Shown here piece after piece: positions 43,096 to 54,994 of a stretch of DNA of 64,000 nt (position 1 is the stretch's first letter; every line of letters begins with the position of its first letter). The stretch covers positions 248,001-312,000 of the forward strand of contig NW_020167530.1 in the NCBI RefSeq assembly GCF_001641265.1. The letters run 5' to 3'. A program made the position numbers and the translations under genes. The notes beneath the pieces were generated by a model. That model had not been told where the DNA came from and did not search any database. It saw nothing but the letters and a program-made list of their open reading frames with translations. Origin of the DNA: Pseudogymnoascus destructans (taxonomy: Eukaryota > Ascomycota > Leotiomycetes > Thelebolales > Thelebolaceae).

Positions 43096-43640
43096 ATGCC
43101 TCCAGTATGTTGACCCCCAATTACAATATCTGCAATAGTTTCTGCTAACATAAGAACCAGCGCGGCTTTCAAAACCCAGCTCCCAAAACCGAATCCGCGC
43201 GGGAAGCGGCGATATCGTTCTACTGTGAGCTCTGCACTAAAGGCTACTCGCGCATGCCCGACTATGAAGCCCATCTATCCTCCTACGACCATGCCCATAA
43301 GCAGCGCCTACGAGACATGAAGCAGCTAACGCGCGACCCCATGGCGTCTACGAAAGCTAGAAAGGCAGAGGCGAAAGCGAATGCAGGCAGTGGCCTTATC
43401 AGTATAAAGCTAGGCGGGGATAATGCAGCTGGTGCGCCTAAGAAGGGGGGATTCAAGAAGTCAGGGTTTAAGAGCGCGTTTACACCTGCTGAACCAGAGG
43501 AGCAGAAGAACGAAGCTGAGGCTGTGCAGAGGGAGGAGGTGGTCACGAAGGAAGTCAAGACCGTGAGGGACGTAACGGAGGAAAGTGATACGGATGACGA
43601 GGACTATCAGCACTACGACCCTAGATTACCAACGGATTGA
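43096..43640 (+). CDS. Small U1-type C2H2 zinc-finger protein (GPATCH8/ZNF804-like finger)
   Basis: A nine-base first exon (43096-43104, MPP) is spliced over a 50-bp intron (43105-43154, GTATGT...AAG) to 43155-43640, giving 164 residues. The finger is CELC-x12-H-x5-H, followed by SYDHAHKQRLRDMKQL. This block is very close to the single finger of animal GPATCH8 and ZNF804 proteins, which are linked to RNA processing. The rest is Lys/Gly rich, then acidic (EESDTDDEDYQHYDPRLP). Probably nuclear; the exact role is unknown. Without the mini-exon the first methionine would fall inside the finger, which supports the splice model. Confidence 0.85.
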
Positions 43641-45117
43641 AAGGATTGCAACTGTGAGTTGTGCCGCTGGCCGCTCGGGATTCCCAATAAACTGAAAGAG
43701 CCTTTGGCTGAGGATAAAGCCTGTGACCGCATGACTCTTCGGAGTCACCGGCTGTCGGATGCATTACAAACGCAAGCCCACGATCTATATGGCGCAAATA
43801 TTGATAGAGGGATGGAGGATGGCTCAGCTCATGAAGTTCAAGGTTTTTAGACCAGAGTGCGACTGAGGAGTGTCGGCGACCGGGACTAGCCACCCCCTGC
43901 ACCCTTGAGACACCATGATCGCATCCCGAGAACTGGAGCATTAGCAAGCACACGGCGCTAAGTAGCTAGGAAGGCTCCAACCGGGCAGCACATTAAGCTA
44001 ATCGTCCAAATCGCTCGTGTTTTATTCCCACGATAAGCTCCCGATGGCCCCCATATTCCGTCATATGTTGTGGTTTTCCTAGGCGTTCTCTCTGTTTGGT
44101 AGCTTGGCACAACGCATGAAGCTTGGAAAGCCTGTTGCAGCATCCGATCAGTTACAAACCAACCACATAATATTCGTCGATCTATCTCATCTGACATATC
44201 CGACGACGCGCGGAGTTTCTGATCCTGTTGATTTCCTGTCTGATGAAGCCTAGGCAACAGCTTGAAGAGTGCTGAAGTTGGTGATGTAGCAAGGTTAAGA
44301 AGAGCCGGCTAAATAAGCCAACTACCTCCTAACAATTTGAGCCCCTACTCCGCAGCAAGGCCGCAGGGCACACTACATACCACACTCATGTGACTTATAA
44401 CATCAGACTAACTAGTCCCGTATACACCCCCTTTCGGGAGAACCTCCGAGGCACTACCATCTACTAGCAAACCTAACACCATCCCAACTAGCAGGGAAGG
44501 CGCTTAGCAAACAAATAAGAACTGCTCTCTAAGGTCATACTCTATATATAAACCTATAGCTTAGCACGTCTCTATACCCTTTAGGAGGTCTTAGGGCCGC
44601 AGGTTACACCTGCGTCATACTAGATGTAAATAAATATCATCATCATCATCATCATTACAATTTGAGCCCCTTTATAGTATTAGTGTATAAATGTAATAAC
44701 ATATTTCATTAGCGAGTTGCCTACACAAGTGAGTTGCATACTGAAACACCAAAACGCGTCAACTTAACTATAGACAACATGCTATAACTAACATAAGCGC
44801 AATCCTATATTTAAGAGGGTAGACTACTTCTAGCTATCTAGGCACTAAAGGAACATTAATTTAAGAGTGTCTAAGCTGCTACATTGACATTTGACGTGCT
44901 ACCGTAAGACCCTAAGTAACAGAATGAATAGAATAACTTCCTAACATAACTCTACCCCTAAGTCAAAGAACTTAACTTCGTACGAAGAGTCAGCTCTTGT
45001 TTAGTACAATTCTTAACCTAGATTCATGTCGATTTCTACCCTAGCTACAAGCTATATAAGAAACGGCAGACCTTCTACTCTCTAAATCAGGCGAGAGCCC
45101 TATTAGGATCAACTAGA
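43641..45117. other. AT-rich spacer
   Basis: About 1.5 kb without a recognisable gene. It includes an ATC triplet run at about 44634-44656. The right part (44400-45110) is AT rich and may be old repeat sequence. Confidence 0.5.
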
Positions 45118-45984
45118 TGTCATACTGACATTCGTTGCACTCAGTTTGCTATCAAACTCAAGAGCAAACTTAGAAATCTCCTCCTCAAACCTACAAGTCA
45201 CCATACATATCTTGGCTTATCACACCAACAACAGAAGCAATACTACTCAACGATTGCTGCAAACTCTTCTACTACATCTGTTTATGCTACATACATCACG
45301 GCATATCATTTGGACACTCATTGAACAAGTTATTAAGAAAATCTCCTCCTTAAGGGGGTGGGCCAATACTACCACATGGCATATCTCTACCAACTAGAGG
45401 CCTAGGAACATGAACGATAGCTCTAGAAGCTTCTACAACCCTCTATGATTCATTACACGTCATCGCTCCTTAGTTACCCACAAGATTGGTTAAGTTATGA
45501 CATAATTTGTCTATAGGTACTCTGACCTTGGACCTCCTTTTCACTTCCTATAGGCTAGGAACCCAAGAGATGGTTCTATGGGATTCTCTTACGTTCACTA
45601 CATGATTAGCAAGCTAGTTGTGGGTCGCACTTGATTTCTAATACATTTACCAAGCCTGGTTAGTCATGGAAAGTCATGGAAAATAAGAGAACTACACTCC
45701 TTTGGCATAAATAGGATTTCCCTTTCCTTAAGAAAGGGCAAGCAGACAATACAGTAAATCGACTATCACATACTTCCATGTCTTTTCCAAGCTTCCAAGC
45801 TCAGACTCAACATTTGTACAACTTGTCTAAACCACTCCACTACATCATACACCTGATTGCTGCGTTGTGGAATAGTCTAAGCTACAACCCTTTGGCTCTG
45901 TTTCCTAAGACAGTGTGTTGTCTTAGTAAATTCATCCCTTCCTTGGGTGGCTAGATTCTCATATCTGGTGCACCCACCATTACA
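45118..45984 (+). repeat. LTR of the element 2 family, plus orientation
   Basis: 867 bp, from TGTCATACTG to CACCATTACA, with one copy of the 16-bp unit and a deletion near 45800 relative to the element 2 LTRs. The flanking bases CTAGA and AAGGC do not match, so it is not a simple solo LTR. Confidence 0.9.
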
Positions 45985-46047
45985 AAGGCCTTCCCTACCA
46001 TCCCTAGCACCCTAAATGCTAGCGCCCCTCTAGGCTTCCTTGCTACG

Positions 46048-46289
46048 TGTAATGGTGGGTGCACCAGATGTGAGAATCTAGCCACCCAAGGGAAGGGATG
46101 AATTTACTAAGACAACACACTGTCTTAGAAAACAGAGCCAAAGGGTCGTAGCTTAGACTATTCCACAACGCAGCAATCAGGTGTGTGATGTAGTGGAGTG
46201 GTTTAGACAAGTTGTACAAATGTTGAGTCTGAGCTTGGAAGCTTGGAAAAGACATGGAAGTATGTGATAGTCGATTTACTGTATTGTCT
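46048..46289 (-). repeat. Partial LTR of the element 2 family, minus orientation
   Basis: The reverse complement of the last 240 bp of the LTR. It shares the internal deletion of the 45118-45984 copy, so it was probably copied from that subtype. Confidence 0.85.
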
Positions 46290-47225
46290 TGTAATGGTGG
46301 GTGCACCAGATATGAGAATCTAGCCACCCAAGGAAGGGATGAATTTACTAAGACAACACACTGTCTTAGGAAACAGAGCCAAAGGGTTGTAGCTTAGACT
46401 ATTCCACAACGCAGCAATCAGGTGTATGATGTGGTGAAGTGGTTTAGACAAGTTGCAACAAATGTTGAGTCTGGGAACTCAGGGGTAAGTCAGAGGTTAA
46501 CACCTCACTGACTTTTCAGAAACAAGGAGTAACAAGATGAATGCTTGGAAGCTTGGAAAAGACGTGGAAGTATGTGATAGTCGATTTACTGTATTGTCTG
46601 CTTGCCCTTTCTTAAGGAAAGGGCAATCCTATTTATGCCAAAGGAGTGTAGTTCTCTCATTTTCCATGACTTTCCATGACTAACCAGGCTTGGTAAATGT
46701 ATTAGAAATCAAGTGCGACCCACAACTAGCTTGCTAATCATGTAGTGAACGTAAGAGAATCCCATAGAACCATCTCTTGGGTTCCTAGCCTATAGGAAGT
46801 GAAAAGGAGGTCCAAGGTCAGAGTACCTATAGATAAATTATGTCATAACTTAACCAATCTTGTGGGTAACTAAGGAGCGATGACGTGTAATGAATCATAG
46901 AGGGTTGTAGAAGCTTCTAGAGCTATCGTTCATGTTCCTAGGCCTCTAGTTGGTAGAGATATGCCATGTGGTAGTATTGGCCCACCCCCTTAAGGAGGAG
47001 ATTTTCTTAATAACTTGTTCAATGAGTGTCCAAATGATATGCCGTGATGTATGTAGCATAAACAGATGTAGTAGAAGAGTTTGCAGCAATCGTTGAGTAG
47101 TATTGCTTCTGTTGTTGGTGTGATAAGCCAAGATATGTATGGTGACTTGTAGGTTTGAGGAGGAGATTTCTAAGTTTGCTCTTGAGTTTGATAGCAAACT
47201 GAGTGCAACGAATGTCAGTATGACA
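46290..47225 (-). repeat. Full LTR of the element 2 family, minus orientation
   Basis: 936 bp, from the reversed TTACA end to the reversed TGTCA start. It shares diagnostic variants with 45118-45984; both encode the same 83-residue shadow reading frame on opposite strands. Together they form a large inverted repeat. Confidence 0.9.
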
Positions 47226-47279
47226 TGTCTGCTTGCCCTTTCTTAAGGAAAGGGCAATCCTTTTATGCTAAAGGAGTGT
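47226..47279 (-). repeat. Short LTR fragment, minus orientation
   Basis: Matches the reverse complement of the internal LTR segment around the ACTCCTTTAGCATAAATAGG region. Confidence 0.75.
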
Positions 47280-47282
47280 GCG

Positions 47283-47653
47283 GAGCATGACCTCTACGAG
47301 GAGGCACGCTCCACTCAGGCTGCCCTCGAGTTGGGGCTGGCCGTGAGTAGACCCCCTTCCCCTTGGGACTCGGTGTGGTTTCGATGCTGACTCTGGGCAG
47401 CAAATTCGGTCGTCGCTGCGCTGTCTCCGGATGGAACAGGAGAGCGTCCCTGCTCTCTTGGGGGAGTTGGTGGCTGCTGTGGGCAAACTGCCCACCGCTG
47501 CCGCTCCCGCGGTCGCTCCGACTCAGGGTGATGGAAGGAGGGAGGGGGAGGACGGGGAAGTTGGGGCGGCCTACGGGGCCTAGGTGGGGGAAGACCCTGT
47601 GTCGGAGGGGACTCGGGCCTGGCCCTCAGGAAACTGTTTCAAGTGTGGCAAGC
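47283..47653 (+). pseudogene. Coding relic with a predicted intron, ending in a zinc-knuckle start
   Basis: The plus strand reads EHDLYEEARSTQAALELGLA, then a 58-bp GTGAGT...CAG intron (47343-47400), then QIRSSLRCLRMEQESVPALL and GELVAAVGKLPTAAAP. An in-frame TAG follows at about 47580, and after it SGNCFKCGK, cut off by the LTR at 47654. The helical Ala/Leu-rich character and short intron resemble the accessory genes discussed elsewhere in the window, while CFKCGK resembles a nucleocapsid knuckle. The identity is uncertain. Confidence 0.35.
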
Positions 47654-48554
47654 TGTCATACTGACATTCGTTGCACTCAGTTTGCTATCAAACTCAAGAG
47701 CAAACTTGGAAATCTCCTCCTCAAACCTACAAGTCACTATACATATTTTGGCTTATCACACCAACAACAAGAGCAATACTACTCAACGATTGCTACAACC
47801 ATCTATAATTCATTACACGTCATCGCTCCTTAGTTACTGGGCCGATATTACCACATAGCACACCCTCTATGATTCATTACATGACATCACTCATACTACC
47901 ACATGACATATCTCTACCAACTAAAGGCCTAGGAGCATGAACGATAGCTCTAAAAGCTCCTACGGACCTCTATAATTCATTACATGTCATCGCTCTTTAG
48001 TTACCCACAAGATTGGTTAAGTTATGACATAATTTGTCTATGACATAATTTGTCTATAGGGGTACTCTGACCTTGGACCTCCTTTTACTTCCTATAGGCT
48101 ACGAACCTAAGAGATGGTTCTATGGGATTCTCTTATGTCGACTACAGTTACCAAGCCTGGTTAGTCATGGAAAGTCTTGGAAAATGAGAGAACTACACTC
48201 CTTTAGCATAAATAGGATTGCCCTTTCCTTAAGAAAGGGCAAGCAGACAATACAGTAAATCGACTATCACATACTTCCACGTCTTTTCCAAGCTTCCAAG
48301 CATTCATCTTGTTACTCCTTGTTTCTGAAAAGTCAGTGAGGTGTTAACCTCTGACTTACCCCTGAGTTCCCAGACTCAACATTTGTTGCAACTTGTCTGA
48401 ACCACTTCACTACATCACACACCTGATTGCTGCGTTGTGGAATAGTCTAAGCTACGACCCTTTGGCTCTGTTTTCTAAGACAGTGTGTTGTCTTAGTAAA
48501 ATCATCCCTTCCTTGGGTGGCTAGATTCTCATATCTGGTGCACCCACCATTACA
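47654..48554 (+). repeat. LTR of the element 2 family, plus orientation
   Basis: 901 bp, TGTCATACTG to CACCATTACA, with two copies of the 16-bp unit. The flanks do not match as a target duplication. Confidence 0.9.
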
Positions 48555-49066
48555 ATTTACTAGGCTAGAAATGGCTCTGTTACAGTGCGACAGAGTTCTG
48601 TCACACTGTGACAGTCCCCTTTCTTATTTGGGCACGTGGGGCCGGAGTGGGCACCTTGGCATTAGGTACGCCTTACCAAATATGTTACTGTTACAGCTCT
48701 ATTAGGCCCCGAACACATTAGACCCCGATAAGTGGGTCGCAGACTAATGCAGCCAATCACAAATTTTGACATTTAATAGCCAATCAATTATAGCACGTAA
48801 GATCCAACGATGCGGCAGGGGTTGGCCATACGACAGTATAGATTAGATTAGTTGGATCTTGTCTCCTCAGCGCCTCGGCACGGATACTCAATCAAATGGC
48901 TGCGTCAACCTGACGGGTAGCTCAGAATGCTGTGGAGATCCTCCAAATATATGTCCTATCCTTCTATGGCCACTTGTATATTTCAGCTTCGTTCTCTTCG
49001 TCTTTCTACGCCATCTGTCTATCTGTTTTCACCGGTTTCTACTTGCTCCGAAGATCTCTACCCAAG
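48555..49066. other. Upstream region of the acyl-CoA ligase gene
   Basis: A 0.5-kb stretch between the LTR and the ligase ATG. It holds a short imperfect inverted repeat (GTTACAGTGCGACAG and CTGTCACACTGTGAC, about 48579-48613). The ligase promoter must lie here or in the LTR. Confidence 0.5.
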
Positions 49067-51194
49067 ATGGTCTTCATACCGCCAGCAAGCTCCCCAGCAA
49101 TGCTTGGTATGCCCCCGAAGACTTATCTACCCAGCTTGGACCAATGGCTAACCCAAGGAATGATAGACGTTCCTGACACCGTTTCGCTGCCGGATTTCGT
49201 ACTGGACAACAAATACCGATCGGTGCCCCATGAACAGGCGAGGAATCCATTCACGTGCGGCTTGTCAGGGACGACATATACGTCATTGGAGTGGAAAGAC
49301 AGGATCGGCTGGCTTGCCAGAGCTCTTCGCCAGGAGCTGGGATTCGAGGTCAACCAGGGGACAGAGTGGGAGAAAATCATTGGCATTTATACTTTGAATA
49401 CTGTGCGCTATACACCGATTCTGGCTGGACGTACTCGATATGCAGTTTGCAAAACTCTCGAGGAGCGATAACTAACCATATCAACCTCTAGGTCGATACT
49501 CTGACAGTATCATTCGCGGTTCATTACCTTAATGGAATTGCCTCACCCGCCAATGCAGCGTACTCAGCTGCCGAGCTTGGATACCAGTTAAAATTCGCAG
49601 GCGCGAAAGCCATTTTTGTGAGTTACCCCACGTCTCACCCCAATTGGAGCCTTGGCTAACCCAAGACTCAGACCTGCATCCCTCTCCTCGAAAATGCTCT
49701 GCAGGCGGCAAAAATTGTTGGAATCCCAGAAAAGCATGTCTACATAATGGAAATGCCAGATGCGTTCACAGGTGGCAAGAAGGTACCATTCAAGACTGTA
49801 GGAGAGCTCATCGAGCAGGGTAAGCATTTGCCAGCTATTGAGTCCTCGAAATGGACCCAGGGCCAAGGTGAGAGACAAACCGCGTTCCTATGCTTCTCAA
49901 GTGGCACATCCGGATTACCAGTAAGCCGTCGTTGCCCTCAATTTTCTATTACCCATAGCTAATAAAACCGCAGAAAGGAGTCATGATCTCCCACCGGAAC
50001 TGCATCACGAACATCATCCAGATAACCCTTCACGAACAATTCGCTCGCGCCGGAAAGGGGCCTAAAGGAGGGCCACGCCGAGATGTAGCCCTGGGCCTTC
50101 TCCCATTCTCCCACATTTACGGCCTCGTAATCATTTGCTTGACCGGCGCATTCCGCGGCGACGAGACCATCGTGCTCCCCAAGTTCGAGCTGGCGACCTT
50201 ACTCCAAGCCATCCAAGAGTGCGCACCACCCCATCCACCCTGCAACAGAACATAGCGGCTTACCCAACCTAGATACAAGATCAGCGTCCTCTTCATCGTT
50301 CCTCCCATCGTCATCGGTCTCATCAACGCCCACCAAATCTCCTCCCGCTACGACCTCACCTCCGTAGAATCAATCTTCACCGGCGCCGCCCCCCTCGGCG
50401 AGTCCACGGCTCGCGACCTCGCGAAACTGCACCCGACCTGGCTTATCCGCCAAGGCTACGGAATGACCGAGACGTGCACAGGCGTGTGCCTCACGACAGA
50501 AGAGGACGTCTGGTTCGGCTCCGCAGGCCACCTGCTCCCGGGCTTCACAGTCAAGATCGTGCGCCCCGACGGCTCCGAAGTCACAGCCCACGACGAGGAG
50601 GGAGAGCTACTCGTGCAATCCCACTCCGTCGTGCTGGGATACCTCAACAACCCCGCCGCGAACGCGGAGACTTTCCTCCCCGACACGGATGGAAAGGGGC
50701 GCTGGATTCGCACGGGGGACGTGGCGATCGTTTCTGTCGCGCCGAGTGGGAATGAGCATATCACTATTACGGAGCGGATTAAGGAGCTCATCAAGGTCAA
50801 TGTAAGTCCCCACTACTTACTGACGTAATCCCCATATATCCCCGTCTAACGAGACCAGGGACACCAAGTCGCACCAGCTGAGCTGGAGGCTCTTCTCCTC
50901 TCGCATCCGTCTGTTGCGGATGCAGCTGTGATTCCTGTGCCGAATGATCGTGCTGGCGAGGTTCCTCGCGCGTATGTGGTTAAGTCGTCGAGGGTGTCGA
51001 TTGAGGATAATGATAAGATTGTTAAACGTGATATTGCGAAGTATGTGGAAGCGAATAAGAGTCGGTATAAGTGGTTGGCGGGGGGAGTTGAGTTTATTGA
51101 TGTGATTCCCAAGAGTCCGAGTGGGAAGATTTTGAGGAGGTTGTTGAGGGATAAGGAGAAGGAGGATAGGAGGAAGGCGGGGGGGAGGTTGTAG
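49067..51194 (+). CDS. 4-coumarate-CoA ligase-like acyl-CoA synthetase
   Basis: Six exons: 49067-49402, 49492-49617, 49672-49920, 49974-50218, 50273-50801 and 50859-51194. All introns are GT-AG, 53-89 bp, and all phases agree; the product has 606 residues. It belongs to the ANL adenylate-forming family, which activates a carboxylic acid with ATP and joins it to CoA. Motifs: the phosphate-binding SSGTSGLPKGVMISH, which spans the exon 3/4 boundary; YGMTE (exon 5); RWIRTGDVAI; and the C-terminal PKSPSGKILRR with the catalytic Lys. The closest type is the fungal 4CL-like group, but the acid cannot be told from the sequence. The protein ends GRL, a weak match to a peroxisomal PTS1 signal. The LTR at 47654-48554 lies about 0.5 kb upstream. 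Confidence 0.93.
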
Positions 51195-52291
51195 GGGTGG
51201 GGTTGATTTATTCAAAAGAAATGAGAGATGACTGGATTTATAAATGAATATATAGTAGCTGTACTTGCCTCGAGGAGTGAGTGTATGGGAAAGAACGAGG
51301 AAATGAGACGGCAAACCCGGGATATACATCAATTACATCGTTGGCAGTCGCCACTACAGTCCTCGTCGCCGTTTGTCCTCCTGTCACCGTCGCCCTCCCG
51401 TAACTGTCGCCCCTCTAAACACTGCAAAGCCGTATTCTTCGGTTCATTAACTTATGCAAAGAACAACCCGATACTCAACGAGCGGAAAGAAGATATTTTT
51501 GATATGTACACCCTTGCATGCCATGAGATCGGTGGCATACTTTAAACTTAATGATGCCATTTCTCATGACGACTTCGACCTCAACAAACTCACCGTAGGT
51601 CCATCGCTCAGCATCCCAGCAGAGTAGCCATTACCCTCACAGCGGGGAATGCTGAGGTGATAGAAGGCACATTCCGGATAGATATGTAGGCGTCTGCGGG
51701 ACTGAGTTTGCTTCAACATATATCTTTTCGTTTTTACTTTATGGAGTGGTCTGCTGTAAGAGGGATGAAGGTGACAGGTGGTCAACGACGGCAGAACAGT
51801 GACAGTGACAAGGCACCGGTGGTAGGAGAGCAACGGCGACAGGGGTTTTAGGTGGCATTGTGAATGACGACAACGTAGCCAATCTCATAGCCCACCCCCT
51901 CGTCGTTATCGGGGTTCGAGTCGTAGAGGCACTTCTCCATAGCCTCAATCAGTGGCTGAGCACGCTGTATCCGTGTTCTTCGGCATCTTGACGCCTAGAC
52001 TAACTTCCTGGCCTCTTTAAAAGCAGCTTGATACATCTCCCTTGACCTCGTCTCATTAGCTCCCTGTCTTCTTTGTATGTGGCATGGTATGCTTATTGTC
52101 TTAATCTTATCAGGTTTACCTCGAGGACTTTTGCTACGGCCACTATTCTGAATACAGCCTGATTTCGAAGGCCGAAAGTAAGTGTGGTAAACGGGTCTGA
52201 TGTTAAAGATTGTCATGAAAAAAGTAGTCATCCATCTATCCATTCTCTTATATAAAAAAACTAAACTCCACCAATCCCCCCTCACACCCTA
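51195..52291. other. Spacer between convergent genes
   Basis: 1.1 kb between the ligase and the SQT1-like gene, which point toward each other. No gene was recognised. Confidence 0.6.
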
Positions 52292-53719
52292 CTACCTCTC
52301 CTCAAAAACCAATGCAACCCCATCATCCCCCGCCGTCACCACCCGTCCTCCACTCCCCACAAACGCGAGCACCCCACCCCCCTGCCCCCTCCACTCCCCA
52401 ACCAACCCACTCTGTCCCACACCCGCACCACCAGTATCCCACCTCCTCACCACCCCATCCATCCCACTACTAACCAGCACCTTCGGGTCCCTCGCCATAA
52501 ATGCCACCTGGACCACACTATCCTCCGCATGCGCCTCGCGAATATGTCTCTTCACCGCAAACCTCCTCGCCGCGTCAAACAGCACAATACTCCCATCCAC
52601 GCTCCCCGCCGCCATGACCGTCGACGGCGGCGGCGCAAACGTCAGACTCTCCACACTATCCGACTGCGCGCGCAAATCGGCGAGAATAACACCCGCCTGC
52701 GTCGCGCCGCCGGGTCCACCGGTCTTCTTGCCCTTTGCTGGCGCGGCGCCGGGCTTGGGGAGGCCAACGATCTTGATGGCGCCGCCGGCGCCGCCGACGG
52801 CGACGTAGGATCCGGATGGGGCGATGGCGACGCTGAATAGGCCGCCTTCGACGGCGAAGCGCGCGTCGGCTGCGGTGAGGGAGACGATGGCTTGGGAGCT
52901 GGTGTTGCTGAAGGGGGCCCAGACGTAGAGGCTGCCTTCCTCGGAGACGGTGGCGAGGACGCTGCCGTCGGCGGACCAGGCGCCGGCGGTGCAGGGCGTG
53001 GTGTGCGCGAAGTAGGTTTGGATGATTGTTAGGGCGTCGGCGGCGGGTGCGGAGGTGTCAACGGTGTATACCCAGACGGAACCGTCGGCGGCGCCGAGGG
53101 CGAAGGTGTTGGGGTGGTCTGGGGAGGGGGATGCGGAGAGCCAGTTGATTTCGTCGACTTCGGTGGCGGAGGTGAGGAGGGTCCAGGGGGAGAGGGGTTT
53201 AGCAGGGGATGACGGGACCCAGACGCGGAGAGCGCCGTCGAGACCGCCGGAGAGGAGGGCCGCGCCGGCGGGGAGCGTGAAGGCGAGCGCGTTGATGGAG
53301 TCGGTGTGTCCGTCTAGGGTGGAGATGGCGTCGATGCCCTTGCGCTCGGTGCGCTCAGCGGGTTGGGTCTGGTAGCTTTCGGGGAGGACAGGGGAGTCGG
53401 CGGGGGTGGAGTCGAAGAGGTAGCCGATTCCGCCTGCGTCGTCGCCGTCGGAGCCGCCGGTGGCAATGAGGGAGGGGACGGTGGGATGGGCTGCGATGCA
53501 GAAGATGGAGTCGCGGAAGTTGTCGAAGTGACCGACGCTGTCGTTGTGGAGCGTGAATTCTTCCATTGCTTGGTCGCCGTCTGCGTCCTCACCGGCGTCG
53601 TCGCCGGAGTCCATGGCTGTGTCATCTTCGCCGGCGATTTCCTCGAGGGCCTCATCTTCGTCGAGCATGGCGGGCTCGGAGTCGGAGAGGTTCTCATTGT
53701 AGGGGTTGGCGGCTGACAT
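52292..53719 (-). CDS. SQT1: SQT1-like WD40 protein (ribosomal protein L10/uL16 chaperone, AAMP family)
   Basis: One exon, 475 residues. The N terminus is very acidic (DEDEALEEIAGEDD, GDDAGEDADGDQAMEEF), followed by WD40 repeats: DSIFCIAAHPTVPSLIATGG, GHTDSINALAFTLPAGAALL with SGGLDGALRVW, TAGAWSADGSVLATVSEEG, and a last VVSSGMDGVVRRWD-like blade. Yeast Sqt1 captures newly made Rpl10 and delivers it to the late 60S ribosomal subunit; the acidic N terminus plus propeller fits that family. GC-rich, strongly biased codons differ from the surrounding transposon sequence. Confidence 0.88.
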   Translation of the reverse strand: MSAANPYNENLSDSEPAMLDEDEALEEIAGEDDTAMDSGDDAGEDADGDQAMEEFTLHNDSVGHFDNFRDSIFCIAAHPTVPSLIATGGSDGDDAGGIGYLFDSTPADSPVLPESYQTQPAERTERKGIDAISTLDGHTDSINALAFTLPAGAALLSGGLDGALRVWVPSSPAKPLSPWTLLTSATEVDEINWLSASPSPDHPNTFALGAADGSVWVYTVDTSAPAADALTIIQTYFAHTTPCTAGAWSADGSVLATVSEEGSLYVWAPFSNTSSQAIVSLTAADARFAVEGGLFSVAIAPSGSYVAVGGAGGAIKIVGLPKPGAAPAKGKKTGGPGGATQAGVILADLRAQSDSVESLTFAPPPSTVMAAGSVDGSIVLFDAARRFAVKRHIREAHAEDSVVQVAFMARDPKVLVSSGMDGVVRRWDTGGAGVGQSGLVGEWRGQGGGVLAFVGSGGRVVTAGDDGVALVFEER

Positions 53720-54994
53720 ATTTGCGATGGTGGCGGGGTTGTTTTGAGAAAAGTATGAACAGTCTTTGCAGAGTGATGGATGTCAACAGAGGATATGTGC
53801 CCTTTTGAAGTGCACTTTTTGAAATTCAAGAGGAGACAAACGGTGGAAGGGTTAAAGAGAGAGGAAGTTTGGTCAGGATTCGCTGATTATCAAGCACAAA
53901 ATGGAAAGTCGAAGCATTTCGTTTTTCCCTGTTGCCGATAGTAGATAAGCTTTGGCGGGGTCCCAAGAAATCTAGCCACACGCCGGAGTGTGCGTCAGAG
54001 CCCGATGATGTGTTTTATGACTAAGCCAAGGGATTAGTATGACTAAGCCAAGAGAAAATAAGAGTCCAACGAAATTGTTCGGAGAGCAGAGGCGGAAAAG
54101 CTTTATTCCGAGAAGGCCAAATATATTTCCTAGGATGTCCCGGATATCAACCGGAGAGCAGCAGAGTGGATTGCAGATAATGAGTACCAGATGCTTACAG
54201 AATGAGTATCATCTACTCTACAATACACACTGCAGACCCTCGATCGCCCTTCCCAGGCCTCACATGCACCAGAAATAGTCTCTCATACCTAAAAACCCTG
54301 ACCAAGACAACCCATCAGATCACCGCCAGCACTCCCATGTTCACCTCCAAACTCCCATCTTGACCAAGAGAAAAGAGAACCCCAGAAATCCCGAAAATAT
54401 CCTTATTTTTTTGTTGTTTCTTAAAAAAGGTCCACCTTGGACGACGTAATATGTACCCCCCGCCTTAGTATCCCCAACAATCCCCCCCAAAAAACAAAGC
54501 CCAGCCCAAAGATCCCCAAATTCCCAAAACAACCCGATAAAAAACAAAATGAAATCCCATTCCCGCTGTGCAAATCCCTATCCCTATAACCCAGATTTCC
54601 ATGCCCCTCCGTTTCTACTATACGTTGTCTCCTTTCCACCTCCCCATTTTCCGCCCATGCTGCTTGCTTCTTTCTCACCGACTCCCCGTGACAATGACAG
54701 CACCCCTCCACCACGCACACCGACGCGCCCGGATAAAGAAGATAAAAAATCCACCCCACCAGCAGTCACCATCCCGTATTAAAAAGGTAGTCTCGGAAGA
54801 GACCGAGTCAGACAGACACCCCATCCGTCCGGCAATCGCAGCCAAAAACAAACCAGACGACAAGAGACCTACACCCCGCCATATCCAGGCCCAAACAAAC
54901 AAAACAAGTCGACTCCCGTATACCCCCATACCATCCAGGTACGCAGTGAGAAAACCCAGACACCGATAGAATCAAGTTCTCTTACACGCAGCAT
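53720..54994. other. Spacer
   Basis: Holds the promoter of the SQT1-like gene on the left and the 3' region of the next minus-strand gene on the right. No further gene was recognised. Confidence 0.55.

Noticed and set aside
45146..47197. Two identical 83-residue frames on opposite strands
   Set aside because: They are the same LTR segment read in its inverted copies, not genes.
53022..53716. Plus-strand frames opposite the SQT1-like gene
   Set aside because: Gly/Val-rich shadows of the acidic and GC-biased WD40 gene.
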